DNA of 64,000 nt from Euglena gracilis (Eukaryota > Euglenida > Euglenophyceae > Euglenales), in assembly GCA_039621445.1 (NCBI GenBank), contig CP154956.1, forward strand, positions 70,487,649 to 70,551,648, in the 5' to 3' direction. The translations under genes were made by a program, and so were the position numbers. The notes beneath the pieces were generated by a model. The model worked only from the letters and a program-made list of their open reading frames with translations, was not told the DNA's origin and searched no databases. Positions 17,816 through 26,733 of the stretch are shown one piece after another (the first letter of the stretch is position 1; each line of letters begins with the position of its first letter).

Positions 17816-18739
17816 ATGAGAAAGTGGTGGCCCCTAGCCGGACCCCTCGCCACGGCGTGCCGACCCCCCGGTGCAAGTAGCACTTTTTGTGAACTTCAAC
17901 TTGCTGAAAATTTTGGTGATGAGGGCCATTCCTCACTGCCTGAGGGATCCCCATAGTTGGCGTTTTTTTATTATTTTTTTTTAAAAAAACAAACAACGTG
18001 TTTTTTTTGAAAAAAACGCCAAAAAAACATCAAAAAAACAAAAAACAAAAGGAAATTTTCATTGAAAAAACTCGGTATGAAACACCCAAACCATACTTCG
18101 AATCCTGCTAAGTTCAAAATTTGCCCAAAAATGGTCAAAAACATCCAAAAAGTGCAAAAAAAATGCAACTTTATGACTTTTTTCATTTTTTTTGTGAAAG
18201 GAAGTTTTTGGCAAAAATGACCCAAAACTTGCCAAAAATGTTTGAAAATATGCATTCAAAAATTTTCTGAGCAAAACCTTGTTGGTGTTTTTTTTTTTTT
18301 TTTTAAAAGCATTGTTAAAATTTAAAAAAAACAAAAAAAACAGCGTCCAAAAAATACAAGCTGCCAACTATGGGGAGCCCAAAAGGTTTTTGTATCACGA
18401 AGATATTTCTTTTGAAGACAATCCCTCCTTGGAGCCTTCTGACCTTACTGCCGATGTTGTCTCACCACTTCTGACCCCAAAAACAGTTGTTTGTGTCGGT
18501 GATCCAATCAACAAGGAAGAGCCATCATTTTTGCTTCCTGTGCTCTTTCCTTGGCTCCTGAAGGCATTTATGTGTGCAAAGGTTTTGCACACATACCCTC
18601 ACCCCCCCTCAAAGTGTCCCGGTGTGAAGATATTTGGTACCATGGTGTGGAAGTGGGGGGTCGGGGGGGGCGGCCGCCCCCCCGAGATTTTGGAAAGAAA
18701 GAATTTTTTGAAAATTGTGTAATTTTCTCACCACATTCT
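17816..18739. other. AT-rich spacer with one exon-like ORF
   Basis: 18000-18350 is A/T-run sequence. A plus-strand frame at about 18361-18600 (NYGEPKRFLYHEDISFEDNP...) has normal-looking amino-acid composition but no recognised family. It is followed by a G/C-run repeat. Confidence 0.3.
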
Positions 18740-19084
18740 GGGGGTGTATCCCCCGCGACCCCCCCCGCAACCCCCCCGCGACCCCCCCCGCAACCCCCCC
18801 GCGACCCTCCCGCGACCCACATATGGAGGGTTTCCACATCCCAGTAGGAGCCAAAAAATGGCACCTAATTAGGAATTGGCACCCAAATTAGGAATCAAAA
18901 TTGCCAAAAATGTGTGATAAATTCCTAATTGGAGCTATTTTTGGACCCAAAAGTTCTAAAAATAGGTCCCATCTGTGTATGAGAGGTCACACTTGTCACA
19001 CGTGACCCGTCAAAACTGCCACGTCCCCCCCGCGACCCCCCCCGCGACCCCCCCGCGACCCCCCCCCGCGACTCATACACCCCC
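18740..19084 (+). mobile_element. 345-bp GGGGGTGTAT-terminal element with TCT target duplication
   Basis: Perfect 10-bp terminal inverted repeats GGGGGTGTAT/ATACACCCCC. The 3-bp flank TCT is present on both sides (18737-18739 and 19085-19087). Inside each end are (CGCGACCCCCC)n arrays; the centre has CAAATTAGGAATT-type sequence. A homologue lies at 45555-45822. No coding capacity. Confidence 0.75.
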
Positions 19085-19159
19085 TCTTTGTGCGTTTTGA
19101 ATTTATCACATTAAAAACTCAACTTTCATTGAACCTTTTGGTGCTATTGCTGTTGGAGG

Positions 19160-19855
19160 TCGCTACCGTCTCGCCGCCCTTTGGGCGGCCAAACAACTCC
19201 AAAACTTATGGATTGGAGGGGGCAAAAATCTTCCTTTTTTTCAATTTGGGGATGTTGTTTGTGAGTATCTCGCTACCGTCTCGTCGCCCTTCGGGCAGCA
19301 TCATGAAACATGCATCTTGACTTGGCCTCTAAATTCAAAATTTTAAACAGCACCATCCATGCATCACCGTCCAGCCGCCCTACGGGCGGCAATGTGTTTT
19401 TTTTGTTCCATGCAAAATAGCTCGGAGGGGGCGGGTTTTGGGAGGGAACTCTCATTGCCGTCTCTTTTTCCGCATTTTGAACACAAAAGGCATCACCGTC
19501 TCTTGCCGCCCGTTAGGCGCAGGCTTCTGCTTAAGGGATTGCAGTACCCCCCCTCCCCCAAGGCCCCCAAGGGGGGCTGGACTGCAGCTAGTCCAAATTT
19601 GGCTGGTGGGATTTCTAGCAGAACCCCCTGGGGGGGGGGGTCTGCTAGCAGGGCTAGCTGGTGGAAAAAAATTTTCTAGTGACCGGCACGAAGCACCGGA
19701 AATTTTTTTGGGACCCCCCAAAATGCCCGTTTTTGGCCATTTTTAGGAATTTTTGGAACAAAATCAGCTAAGAACCTATTAAAAACCTCATTTCCACCTC
19801 AGCGCAGCGCGGAGGAAAAAAATTTTTTTCGCCGCCCGAAGGGCGGCAAGACAGT
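19160..19855. repeat. Dispersed ACCGTCTC-GCCGCCC hairpins
   Basis: Sites near 19163-19193, 19272-19300, 19364-19390, 19492-19520 and 19828-19850 read CACCGTCTC or TACCGTCTC followed by a GCCGCCC-loop-GGGCGGC hairpin, with compensating changes (GTCGCCCTTCGGGCAGC). Inverted members lie near 45840-45860 and 45905-45935. Confidence 0.6.
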
Positions 19856-20075
19856 AGCGCTTTTTGAAAGATGGCATTGAATGTGACCAAAAATGTGGCA
19901 ATTTTTGACATCATGGCACAATCCATCACAATTTCGACTTTCAAGCCGCCCAACCAGGCTTCTGCTTAAGGACCCCGGGGGGGGGGGGTACTGGCTAGCC
20001 AATCGGCTAGACACTGGAAAAATGGACTGGCTAGAACCCCCTAGCTAGCTAGGTCCCCCCAACTGAAAAACAATG
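19530..20075. repeat. CTAGC/CTGG-rich palindromic repeats
   Basis: Modules such as GGCTGGACTGCAGCTAGTCC, TTCTAGCAGAACCCCC and GCTAGCCAATCGGCTAG with G runs. Related CAGCCAGCCAGC modules occur at 55090-55270, 55545-55625 and 61400-61480. No gene. Confidence 0.5.
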
Positions 20076-20365
20076 GTTACATTAGGCATTTGTCAAGGAT
20101 CTCGCCCCCCCCGAGAAAAAATTACTTCTACACCCCTGTTTCGTACGGCAGGGGTTTGAAGATTTTTACACTTTAGTGTACAAAGGGAAAAAATATGTGG
20201 TGCTTGTGTTGAATTTGTTTTTCTTGCCTGCCATTGCAGAAAAAAAAAAAACCTTCAAAGTCAAATCCAAAAAGGCCCTGTTCGACCCCTCCACAACGAG
20301 AAACCCTCCGTTTGGGAGATATCACACTCTGTTTGTCATCTCCCAAAGACGACAAGTCTGCTTTG

Positions 20366-20515
20366 CCCCCCCTCAAAGTGGCCAAATTTTTTTGGCAAAT
20401 TTTGGTTTATCCCCCTCAAAGTGGCCATTTCCTTTGGCACCAAAGGCCAAAATTTGACCCCCCCCCCAAAGTGTCCCCCCTCCCAGAGTGGCCATTTTGG
20501 GGTTCCACATCGCCC
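20366..20515 (+). repeat. CCCCTCAAAGTGGCC dispersed repeat
   Basis: Repeated CCCCCCTCAAAGTG(G/T)CC units with TTTGGCACCAAAGGCC between. Copies lie at 33318-33478 (same strand) and 46855-46995 (inverted). Confidence 0.7.
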
Positions 20516-20565
20516 AGAGGGTGGGGGGGGTGGGGGTAAATGCCTTCAGGAACCAAGAAAGAGAC

Positions 20566-20777
20566 ATACCATGCCCCCCCCCCCCTTTATGTACCTCCCC
20601 CCGGGAGGCCAAAACCGGGCAGGAGGTACATAATGGGGGGGAGGTACACAATGGGGGGGGGCAAGTTTTTCTTTGGCGGGACATGGGAGAAGGTGGTGCT
20701 ACCCCCCCCATTATGTACCTCCCCCCCCAGGGGGTACACAATGGGGGGGGTACACAATGGGGGGGGGGGCATGGTAT
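20566..20777. mobile_element. ATACCATGCCCC-bounded inverted-repeat element
   Basis: Ends are perfect inverted copies: ATACCATGC followed by a C run, and a G run followed by GCATGGTAT. The interior is built from ATTATGTACCTCCCC modules in both orientations. An analogous TTACCATGCCCCCCCTTA-ended element lies at 56538-56948. Confidence 0.6.
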
Positions 20778-20804
20778 AAGTGACATATTTGGAGACATAT
20801 AAGT

Positions 20805-20862
20805 GACATATAGGTATAGGTATAGGTATAGGTTGTCGACATATAGGTATAGGTCTTTTGCC
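20805..20862. repeat. TATAGG / TATAAGTGACA short tandem repeat
   Basis: ATAGGT units just downstream (element sense) of the gypsy chromodomain; a similar array is at 17096-17130. Confidence 0.7.
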
Positions 20863-20866
20863 AAAC

Positions 20867-21835
20867 CTATACCAATATGCAACCCTGGATGTGGGCTTCC
20901 TCCGGGAACCTCGAGAGGTACTTCATGATGTCCTCCTTGATGTCGTGTTCGACGAAGTACGACACGATCGGGGAGGCGTACCGGTGGAAGAAGTGCCTCA
21001 GCGGCTCCCACGTCTTCTCCTCGTACCCCAACCACTTGACGAGGAACTCGAGGTCGCCGTTGGCATCGCGCCGGTGGGTGACCACCGCCTCCACCTTCCA
21101 CTCGTCCAGCCGAGAATCCTCCTCCGGCCTGGATTGGCGGAAGTGGAAGAGGCGGAGCGGTGGCCCCATGAGGGCTGGATCGTGGCGGTAGCTCTTGATT
21201 TGGGATCGGTGGGCCACCTGCTTCCGGCCATCCTCCATCTGGAGCACGTACGTATGCTCACTGGGCGCTCTGTCACCACGCACGGCCCGATCCAGTACGT
21301 CTCCAGCTTCTCGCCGGTGCGGCTGCGCGGGCGGAGGTACCAGACCTTGTCGTTGATCTCCGGCAGCTCCTTCCTCCGCTTGTTGACCGTCTCGGCTGGC
21401 TTGGCGTGCTCCTCGTTCAAGATCTTCGCGACACGATGATCGATGTCCTGCATGCGCTCGAAGAAGGCCACCGCGTCCTCGGCCCGCGTGGGCGGCCGGT
21501 ACGGCACCCCGCCGTACCACCGCTCGCGGCCGAAGAGCACCTGGAAGGGGCTCAGGCCGCTGGGCCCAGCACTGTCGTGCAGGGTCCGTAGGGCCCGCGG
21601 CAGCGCCTCCGGCCACGCCACGCCCTCCGCCGCCTTCATCTTCCTCAGCCGCTTCTGGATCTGCGCGCCGAGAACCTCCGCACGGGCGTTGCCCTCGTGG
21701 TGGTATGCTTGGGAGAAGGCATGGCGCACCCCCAGTCTTGCGCACATTGCCCTCCACCAGGCCCCCACGAAGTGGGGGCCCCGGTCCGACGTGATGACGC
21801 TTGGCACGCCGAACTGCGCCCACTGCTCATACATC
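20867..21835 (-). pseudogene. Gypsy integrase C-terminal half and chromodomain
   Basis: The frame starting at 21834 holds the second and third catalytic residues (Asp in TSDRGPHF, Glu in NARAE) and the GPF-like segment (SPFQVLFGRERW...). The reading then moves to a second frame near 21270, which carries VLQMEDGRKQVAHRS and the chromodomain (WKVEAVV...EFLVKWLGYEEKTWEPL). A frameshift therefore separates core and chromodomain. The first catalytic Asp lies beyond the 179-bp insertion. The chromodomain keeps its aromatic and acidic ligand-binding pattern. Confidence 0.85.
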
Positions 21836-22014
21836 GGAGGTTAGGCAGGGGTGGGGGGGGGGGGGTTGGGGGCTTCGCCCCTAAAGGAATTTCAATGGAG
21901 AAACTTCACCGGTGAAGTTCACCGGTGAAGTTCACCGCCATGTATTTCCAATGAAGAGGGGGGGGGTGGGGGGGGGTCCCGCCCGAAAAACCCAAAGTTC
22001 ACCGCCTGATCTCC
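21836..22014. mobile_element. 179-bp GGAGRTYAGGCA-terminal element inside the integrase
   Basis: Ends are GGAGGTTAGGCAGG and CCGCCTGATCTCC, imperfect inverted repeats. Both sides carry ATC (21833-21835 and 22015-22017). Removing the element and one ATC leaves the integrase frame continuous, which fixes the boundaries. The interior has G runs and AACTTCACCGGTGAAGTTCACC palindromes. Relatives lie at 34519-34639 and near 46405-46855. Confidence 0.85.
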
Positions 22015-24717
22015 ATCGCCTTCGCCACCGCCTCCGCCGTTAGCCCGCGGGTGTGGTGCACGGTCGCGATCGCCCAGCCGGAGTGCCGATCGATGCATGC
22101 TGCGAACACATTCACCAGCCTGCCGCCCTCCACCTCCACCTCCGGCATCTGGAACAGATCCACGCTCACCGAACACATCACATGGGGCGGCACTGGCGTG
22201 GGCATGATGCGGAGCCGGAAGGGGTTGGTGTGGGTGCTCTGACGCCTGGCAGAACTCGCACACAGCCAGAATCTTGCCCGCCAGCTCGCGTGCTCGGGAG
22301 GGCACCGCAAACTGGAAGTTCCGGCTGGCCTCATCGAGGAGGCGCTCACCACCGACGTGCCCCGACGCCCGGTGCTGCTCTCGGATTACCCGCTCGGTCA
22401 GGGCATCCGGCACGCACCAGACGGAATCCTTCACCAGCTTGCCTGCCTCCTTCCGGCAGCCGGTGGGCCATGGCCGGCCGCGCTTGATGGCCTGCCCCGG
22501 CTCTTTGAACGTTGAGCACTTCTCATACGCCTCACTCCAGTCCATCGCCATCAGGTCCTGGTCCTCTTCTTGCGGGGCTGCGGCCGGGGTGGCTGCAGCT
22601 GGCGGCACGGCGGCAGCCACAGGCGGCACGGCGGCTGCCACAGGCGGCACGGCGGCTGCCACTGGCGGCACGGCGGGAGGGCTGGGGTGCCCCCCTACCT
22701 TGGGTGGGCCGGCCGACGGCACCGCTCCCTCGGCTGGCTTCTTTGGGACGGCGGCACCGGGCGGCTTGGCGGCCGCCTGGCTTCGGGTGGTCGCGGCGAT
22801 TGCTGCGGACGGTGGGAAGCTGCGTGCGCTGGCCACGGGCGGGGACAACGCTTGCTCGGCGGACGGGGATCGCACGGCGGGTGCTGCTGCCGGTGCCGCT
22901 GCTGGCCGTACGGAAAACCGCACAGTGCGTGGTGTGGCGGGCTGCTGCTGCTGCTTGGGCTGCGCGGACAACGCTGGGTGCTGCGGCTGCTCGGGCTGCC
23001 TGGGCGATGCCAGCGCTGTCGCACTGGGCGCTCGCACGGTCGGTGCTGCAGTCGCAGCCGGCGCGGTGGGGTTCGGTGGGGGCGGCGGTCGGATTGCCGG
23101 TCTTCCGGCTGCCGGAATCCCGGCGGGCGCCGCCTCGGATGCCGGTGTCCCGGCCGATGCCGCCGTGGCTGCCGGTGTCCCGGTTGGCGGCGATGGGGAT
23201 GCCGCATTTGCGGTCGGGAGGGGGCACACCTTGTCCACCGGGTGTACTGCCTTCGGGCAGCTGCGCTCCGCGGCCTTCTCCTCTCGGATCTGCTGCTCCA
23301 TCTCCTCGGCGTCCGCTGCCGTCCCGTGCCAGCAGGAGTCTCGGTACTCCTGGCTGGCCGGGTACGCCCACCGCGACAGCGCGTCCCCGACCTCGTTCTT
23401 CTCCCCCGGCACGTAGACCGCCTCCACCATGTGCTCGTTCAGCTTCGAGTGCCACCTCGCCCGCCGTCCTTGCGGTCCCGATCCCCGGGAGACGTGCTCC
23501 TTGTACCAGCTCTCCAGGGACCGGTGGTCCGTCAGGACCAGGACCTTCTGCCCGGTGATGTAGCCGCCCCACTTGTCCAGCGCGCTCACCACCGCGTACG
23601 TCTCCTTGTCGCGGGTGTCCCACCGCAGCCGCTGCCCCTCCGTCAGCTTCCTGCTCATGAAGCCCACCGCCACCGTCGCCCCGGGCTTCAGGAGCTCCTC
23701 CACCGAGGGGATGCCATCCACCTTGGGCAGCTGCTCCAGCACGGCGCCCACCGCATAGTCGGAGGCGTCTGTGCGTAACACGAACGGCTTGTTCATGTCC
23801 ACGTGCCACAGCTCCAGGTCCGCCACCAGCGCTGCCTTCAGCTTCTCGAACGCCTCCAGCTCGGCCGCGGACCACCCGATGGGGTGCTTGCTGCCCGCCC
23901 GGGACAAATCCCGCGGCAGCTTCAGCTTCTCCTGCAGGGGGGCGGCCAGCTCCGAGTACATACGTACATACCCCGAATAATAATTGCAGAGGCCGAGAAA
24001 GGCGCGCAAACTCGTCACATTGGCCGGGGGTTGCCACCGCTGCACCGCCGCCAGCTTGCCGCTCGCGGGCACGCGCTTGCCCTCCCCCAGCACGTGCCCC
24101 ACGAACTCCGCCCGCTTGCGGAACAGCTGCGCCTTCTTCTTATCCGCCACCCACCGATCTACCTCCAGCGCCCGCAGGGTCTCGCGCAGATCCGCCGCGT
24201 GCCGCGGGATCAGCTCCTCGTCGCTCCACCCCGGCTGCCTGCTCGTGCTCACCAGGATGTCGTCGAAGTAGGGGTGGGTGTGGGCGGAGACGTTGCGGCA
24301 GGTCGCGTCGATATCTCTCTGGAGCAGCGCCGGACCGACGTTGATGCCCTGGGGCACCACGGTCCACTGCCAGAGGCCGCCGGGTAGGTGGATGTTGGTG
24401 ATGGGTCGGCTCTCCTCCGCCATGGCCACCTGGTGGAAGGCGTCCCGCAGGTCCACCGTCGAGAAGATCTCGCACTTCGCCTGCTCGCTCACGATGTCCT
24501 CCGTCAGCGGTAAGGGGTAGGAGTCCATCTGCAGCATCTTGTTGGTCATGCTGTAGTCGCACACCAGTCTCCACTTGCCCGACTTCTTGCGGATGGGGAA
24601 GGCGGCCGCCCTCCACGGCCTCCTCTTCTTCACCGTGGAGAGGTAGCCGTCCAGCTCGTCTTCATCTTCATCGTCATCTTCCTCCTTCTTCTCTTCGTCT
24701 CCGCGCCGCCTCAGGAT
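22015..24717 (-). pseudogene. pol: Gypsy reverse transcriptase, RNase H and integrase N-terminal part
   Basis: A long open frame (from 24633, 904 codons including the tail) contains RT with IFSTVDLRDAFHQ (about 57-68), YFDDIL (122-127) and the connection domain. RNase H follows, with D289 (RTDASDYAVGAV), E344, D369 (LTDHRSLESW) and D417 (GDALSRW). A Pro/Ala-rich linker (about 440-720) has three tandem PPVAAAV repeats. The integrase zinc finger comes next (HRASGH...CEFC). Just after CEFC the frame shifts: the first DDE Asp (VSVDLF) and IDRHSGWA are in another frame up to 22015. The long linker between RNase H and integrase is unusual for the family. The RT amino-terminal finger is short and preceded by an acidic stretch. 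Confidence 0.9.
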
Positions 24718-25080
24718 TCACTTGCGGTCCGCGTGGAGCTGCAAGGTGTCGCGCCACGGCTGCACATCCAGCCGGTTCTCCCGGAGCCACGGATACCCCA
24801 GGATGAGGTCCGTGCTGATGCAGCCGTCGTACGCCACCACCTTCGTCGTCCACGTCCTCGGTCTCCGCTCCTCGTCGTCGGTCTGGGCCGCGAACGACAG
24901 CTTCAGCTCTGCTTCTCGTTGTCCTCCTGGTAGTACTTCTCCACTTACCGTGCGTAGCACCAAGGGTCTCGCCGCCGCGTGGAACACCGACTCCGGGAAC
25001 AGCTCCTTCTTCACGAGGGAAGTCTGCGCCCCCGTATCGATCAAGGCCTTCGCCTGGATCTTCACCCGCCTGCCTCCACC
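24718..25080 (-). pseudogene. Gypsy aspartic protease
   Basis: The segment reads VKIQAKALIDTGAQTSLVKKELF, with the catalytic DTGA, a later flap-like region and the C-terminal ILGYPWL motif; this is a retropepsin of normal length (about 115 residues). The frame ends at a TGA (24718-24720). The same frame continues open through an acidic linker into RT, so a single opal codon divides protease from RT. Upstream, the methyltransferase frame overlaps by a few codons and is offset by one base, implying a frameshift between the two domains. Confidence 0.85.
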
Positions 25081-26192
25081 TCCACGTCCATCAGTAGCTG
25101 GTAGCACCCCCCACGGTGCTCCATCCGGCCGACCGTGAACGGCCGGTTTGGGAGGTGCTGCCACGGCCGCACCACCACCTTCCGCACCTTCTTCGCCTCC
25201 TCCACCGCCGCCACTTCTTCCCGTGCCTTCTCCCCCAGGCACAGGTACCGCACCACCCCCTCCGGGATGCGGTAGGCCTCCTCTCTCGTGCACCTGCGCT
25301 CGCCGCCACTGCCTCCCAGCTGCAGCCGATGTCTTCGTACGCCGTCTGGTCCTTCCACCATGCTGCCGCACTTTCCACCACAGATGACGTCGTCCAGCTC
25401 CTTCGCCATCGCGTCACTGACCCAGAAGCGGGTCGGCTTGCGATACCCGTACTCCGCGAAGCGGCAGTAGTCCACATCCACGTACCGCACTCCGCGCAGG
25501 ACTCGTCGCCACCGCAGCAAGCCAAACCTCGGGTTTTCAATCCACCACCGCGTAGGTGCCAAGTACTCCACCAGCTCCCTCGTGGCCGTCACCACCGCGT
25601 CCGCCATGCGGAGCCTCCTCTTGCGGGTGGTGAGGGCTGTGGAGTACTTGGTACAAGGCGGGGACGCCGCGATGACCTCGAAGTGGCCGGGAGCGTACTG
25701 CTCCCAGTACCTCCACTTCCTCACGTCGGCCACAATGTCCGGCTTCCACTTCTCATCCCAGTCCACGCTGATCACCTTGAAGCCCATCTTCTCCAGCGCT
25801 CTTCTCACACTTCCCGTTCCGGAGAACAGGTCCAGCGCCCATCTTTCCTTCTCTTTCTTCGCCGCCTGCTTCACCGGCTCTGTCTTCTCCTTCTTCGCCG
25901 GTGCTTTCTTCACCTCCTTCGCCGGTGCTTGTCTTTCTTGTGGTGGCGTCTTGTGGAGACTTGGTGATGCCTTCAGTGATGATGTTGTCGGTGTTGTTGA
26001 TGGCGATGACGTAGATCTTGGTAGACTCGATCTCGATGCTGTCTTCGTTGCCGATGCCGTCGGCGTTGATGAGGACGATGATGTCTTCGTTGCCGGTGCC
26101 GTCCGCGTTGATGAGGACGATGATGTCACCTTCGCCTTCGGCGCACTCGGTGGTGTTGATGGGGACGATGGTGTCGGCTTCACCTTCGACAC
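25062..26192 (-). pseudogene. Cytosine-C5 DNA methyltransferase-like domain within gypsy polyprotein
   Basis: A 376-codon frame. Residues 1-115 are Ser/Thr/Pro-rich then Lys-rich. Residues 119-260 carry the ordered hallmarks of C5-cytosine methyltransferases: motif I DLFSGTG (121-127, AdoMet binding), an acidic loop after strand 2 (SVDWD), motif IV ASPPC with the catalytic Cys at 180, and motif VI IENP (218-221). The domain is short and I see no clear target-recognition domain or C-terminal motifs IX-X; a CxxxC and Arg-rich segment follow. The end runs directly into the retropepsin, offset by one base. I know of reports of retrotransposons with captured methyltransferases in some algae and dinoflagellates, so the arrangement may not be unique. 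The first codon is GTG, so the real start is upstream in the polyprotein. Confidence 0.8.
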
Positions 26193-26733
26193 CTGCCGCA
26201 GGCAGGGTCTCTCCCCTTCCTTTGGAGACTTCTTGCCTTCTCTTTCTTAGGACCAGCCGCCATCCTTCTTCTTCATACTCCACCGCTCTTACCAGCCTCG
26301 TCCCTGGTGCGGATGTCGGCTGGGGGGTTGACTGCCGGTCCAGGCCCTTCCCCTCGGGACCTGGACGGCCCCGTCATTGCTGCGTCGATGTCGTCCCGGC
26401 CGCTTCTCCTTTGCCGGAACCCTTCTCACCGCCTTTGCCTTTCCCCTTACCCTTGCCTTTGCCTTTTCCACCGTCTTTCCCCTTGCCTTCGCCTTTGCCG
26501 GTCCATCCTTCATTCCACGGCTGCTGGTTGCCTTTGCCTCTGCCGGCCCAGCCTTGGGCATCGTTGGAGTCCTTGGTCTCGTCCACCTTCTTCGCTTCTC
26601 CTTCCTTTTCTTTCTTCACCGCCTCCTTCTTCACTTCCTTGATGTTGGACTCCTCCTGGACTCCTTGATTGGCCTTGGTGTCAGTCTCATCCTCGCAATC
26701 ATGAAGATTCTCAATCCTCTGGGGGGTCGGCAC
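26193..26733 (-). pseudogene. Lys-Gly linker region of gypsy polyprotein
   Basis: One frame reads VKKEAVKKEKEGEAKKVDETKD, then GRGKGNQQPWNEGWTGKGEGKGKDG and an alternating Gly-Lys tract. Adjacent frames carry Thr/Asp/Ile-rich translations of a GAT/GTC repeat (26000-26180). The Gly-Lys tract resembles residues 154-169 of ORF2 at 1824-3695 and probably supplies RNA/DNA binding where a zinc knuckle would normally be. Frameshifts prevent one continuous reading. Confidence 0.55.

Noticed and set aside
22274-23778. Long plus-strand ORFs (380, 348 and 402 codons) opposite the gypsy pol
   Set aside because: They are antisense shadows of the GC-rich Pro/Ala linker and RNase H; the minus-strand frame has catalytic motifs.
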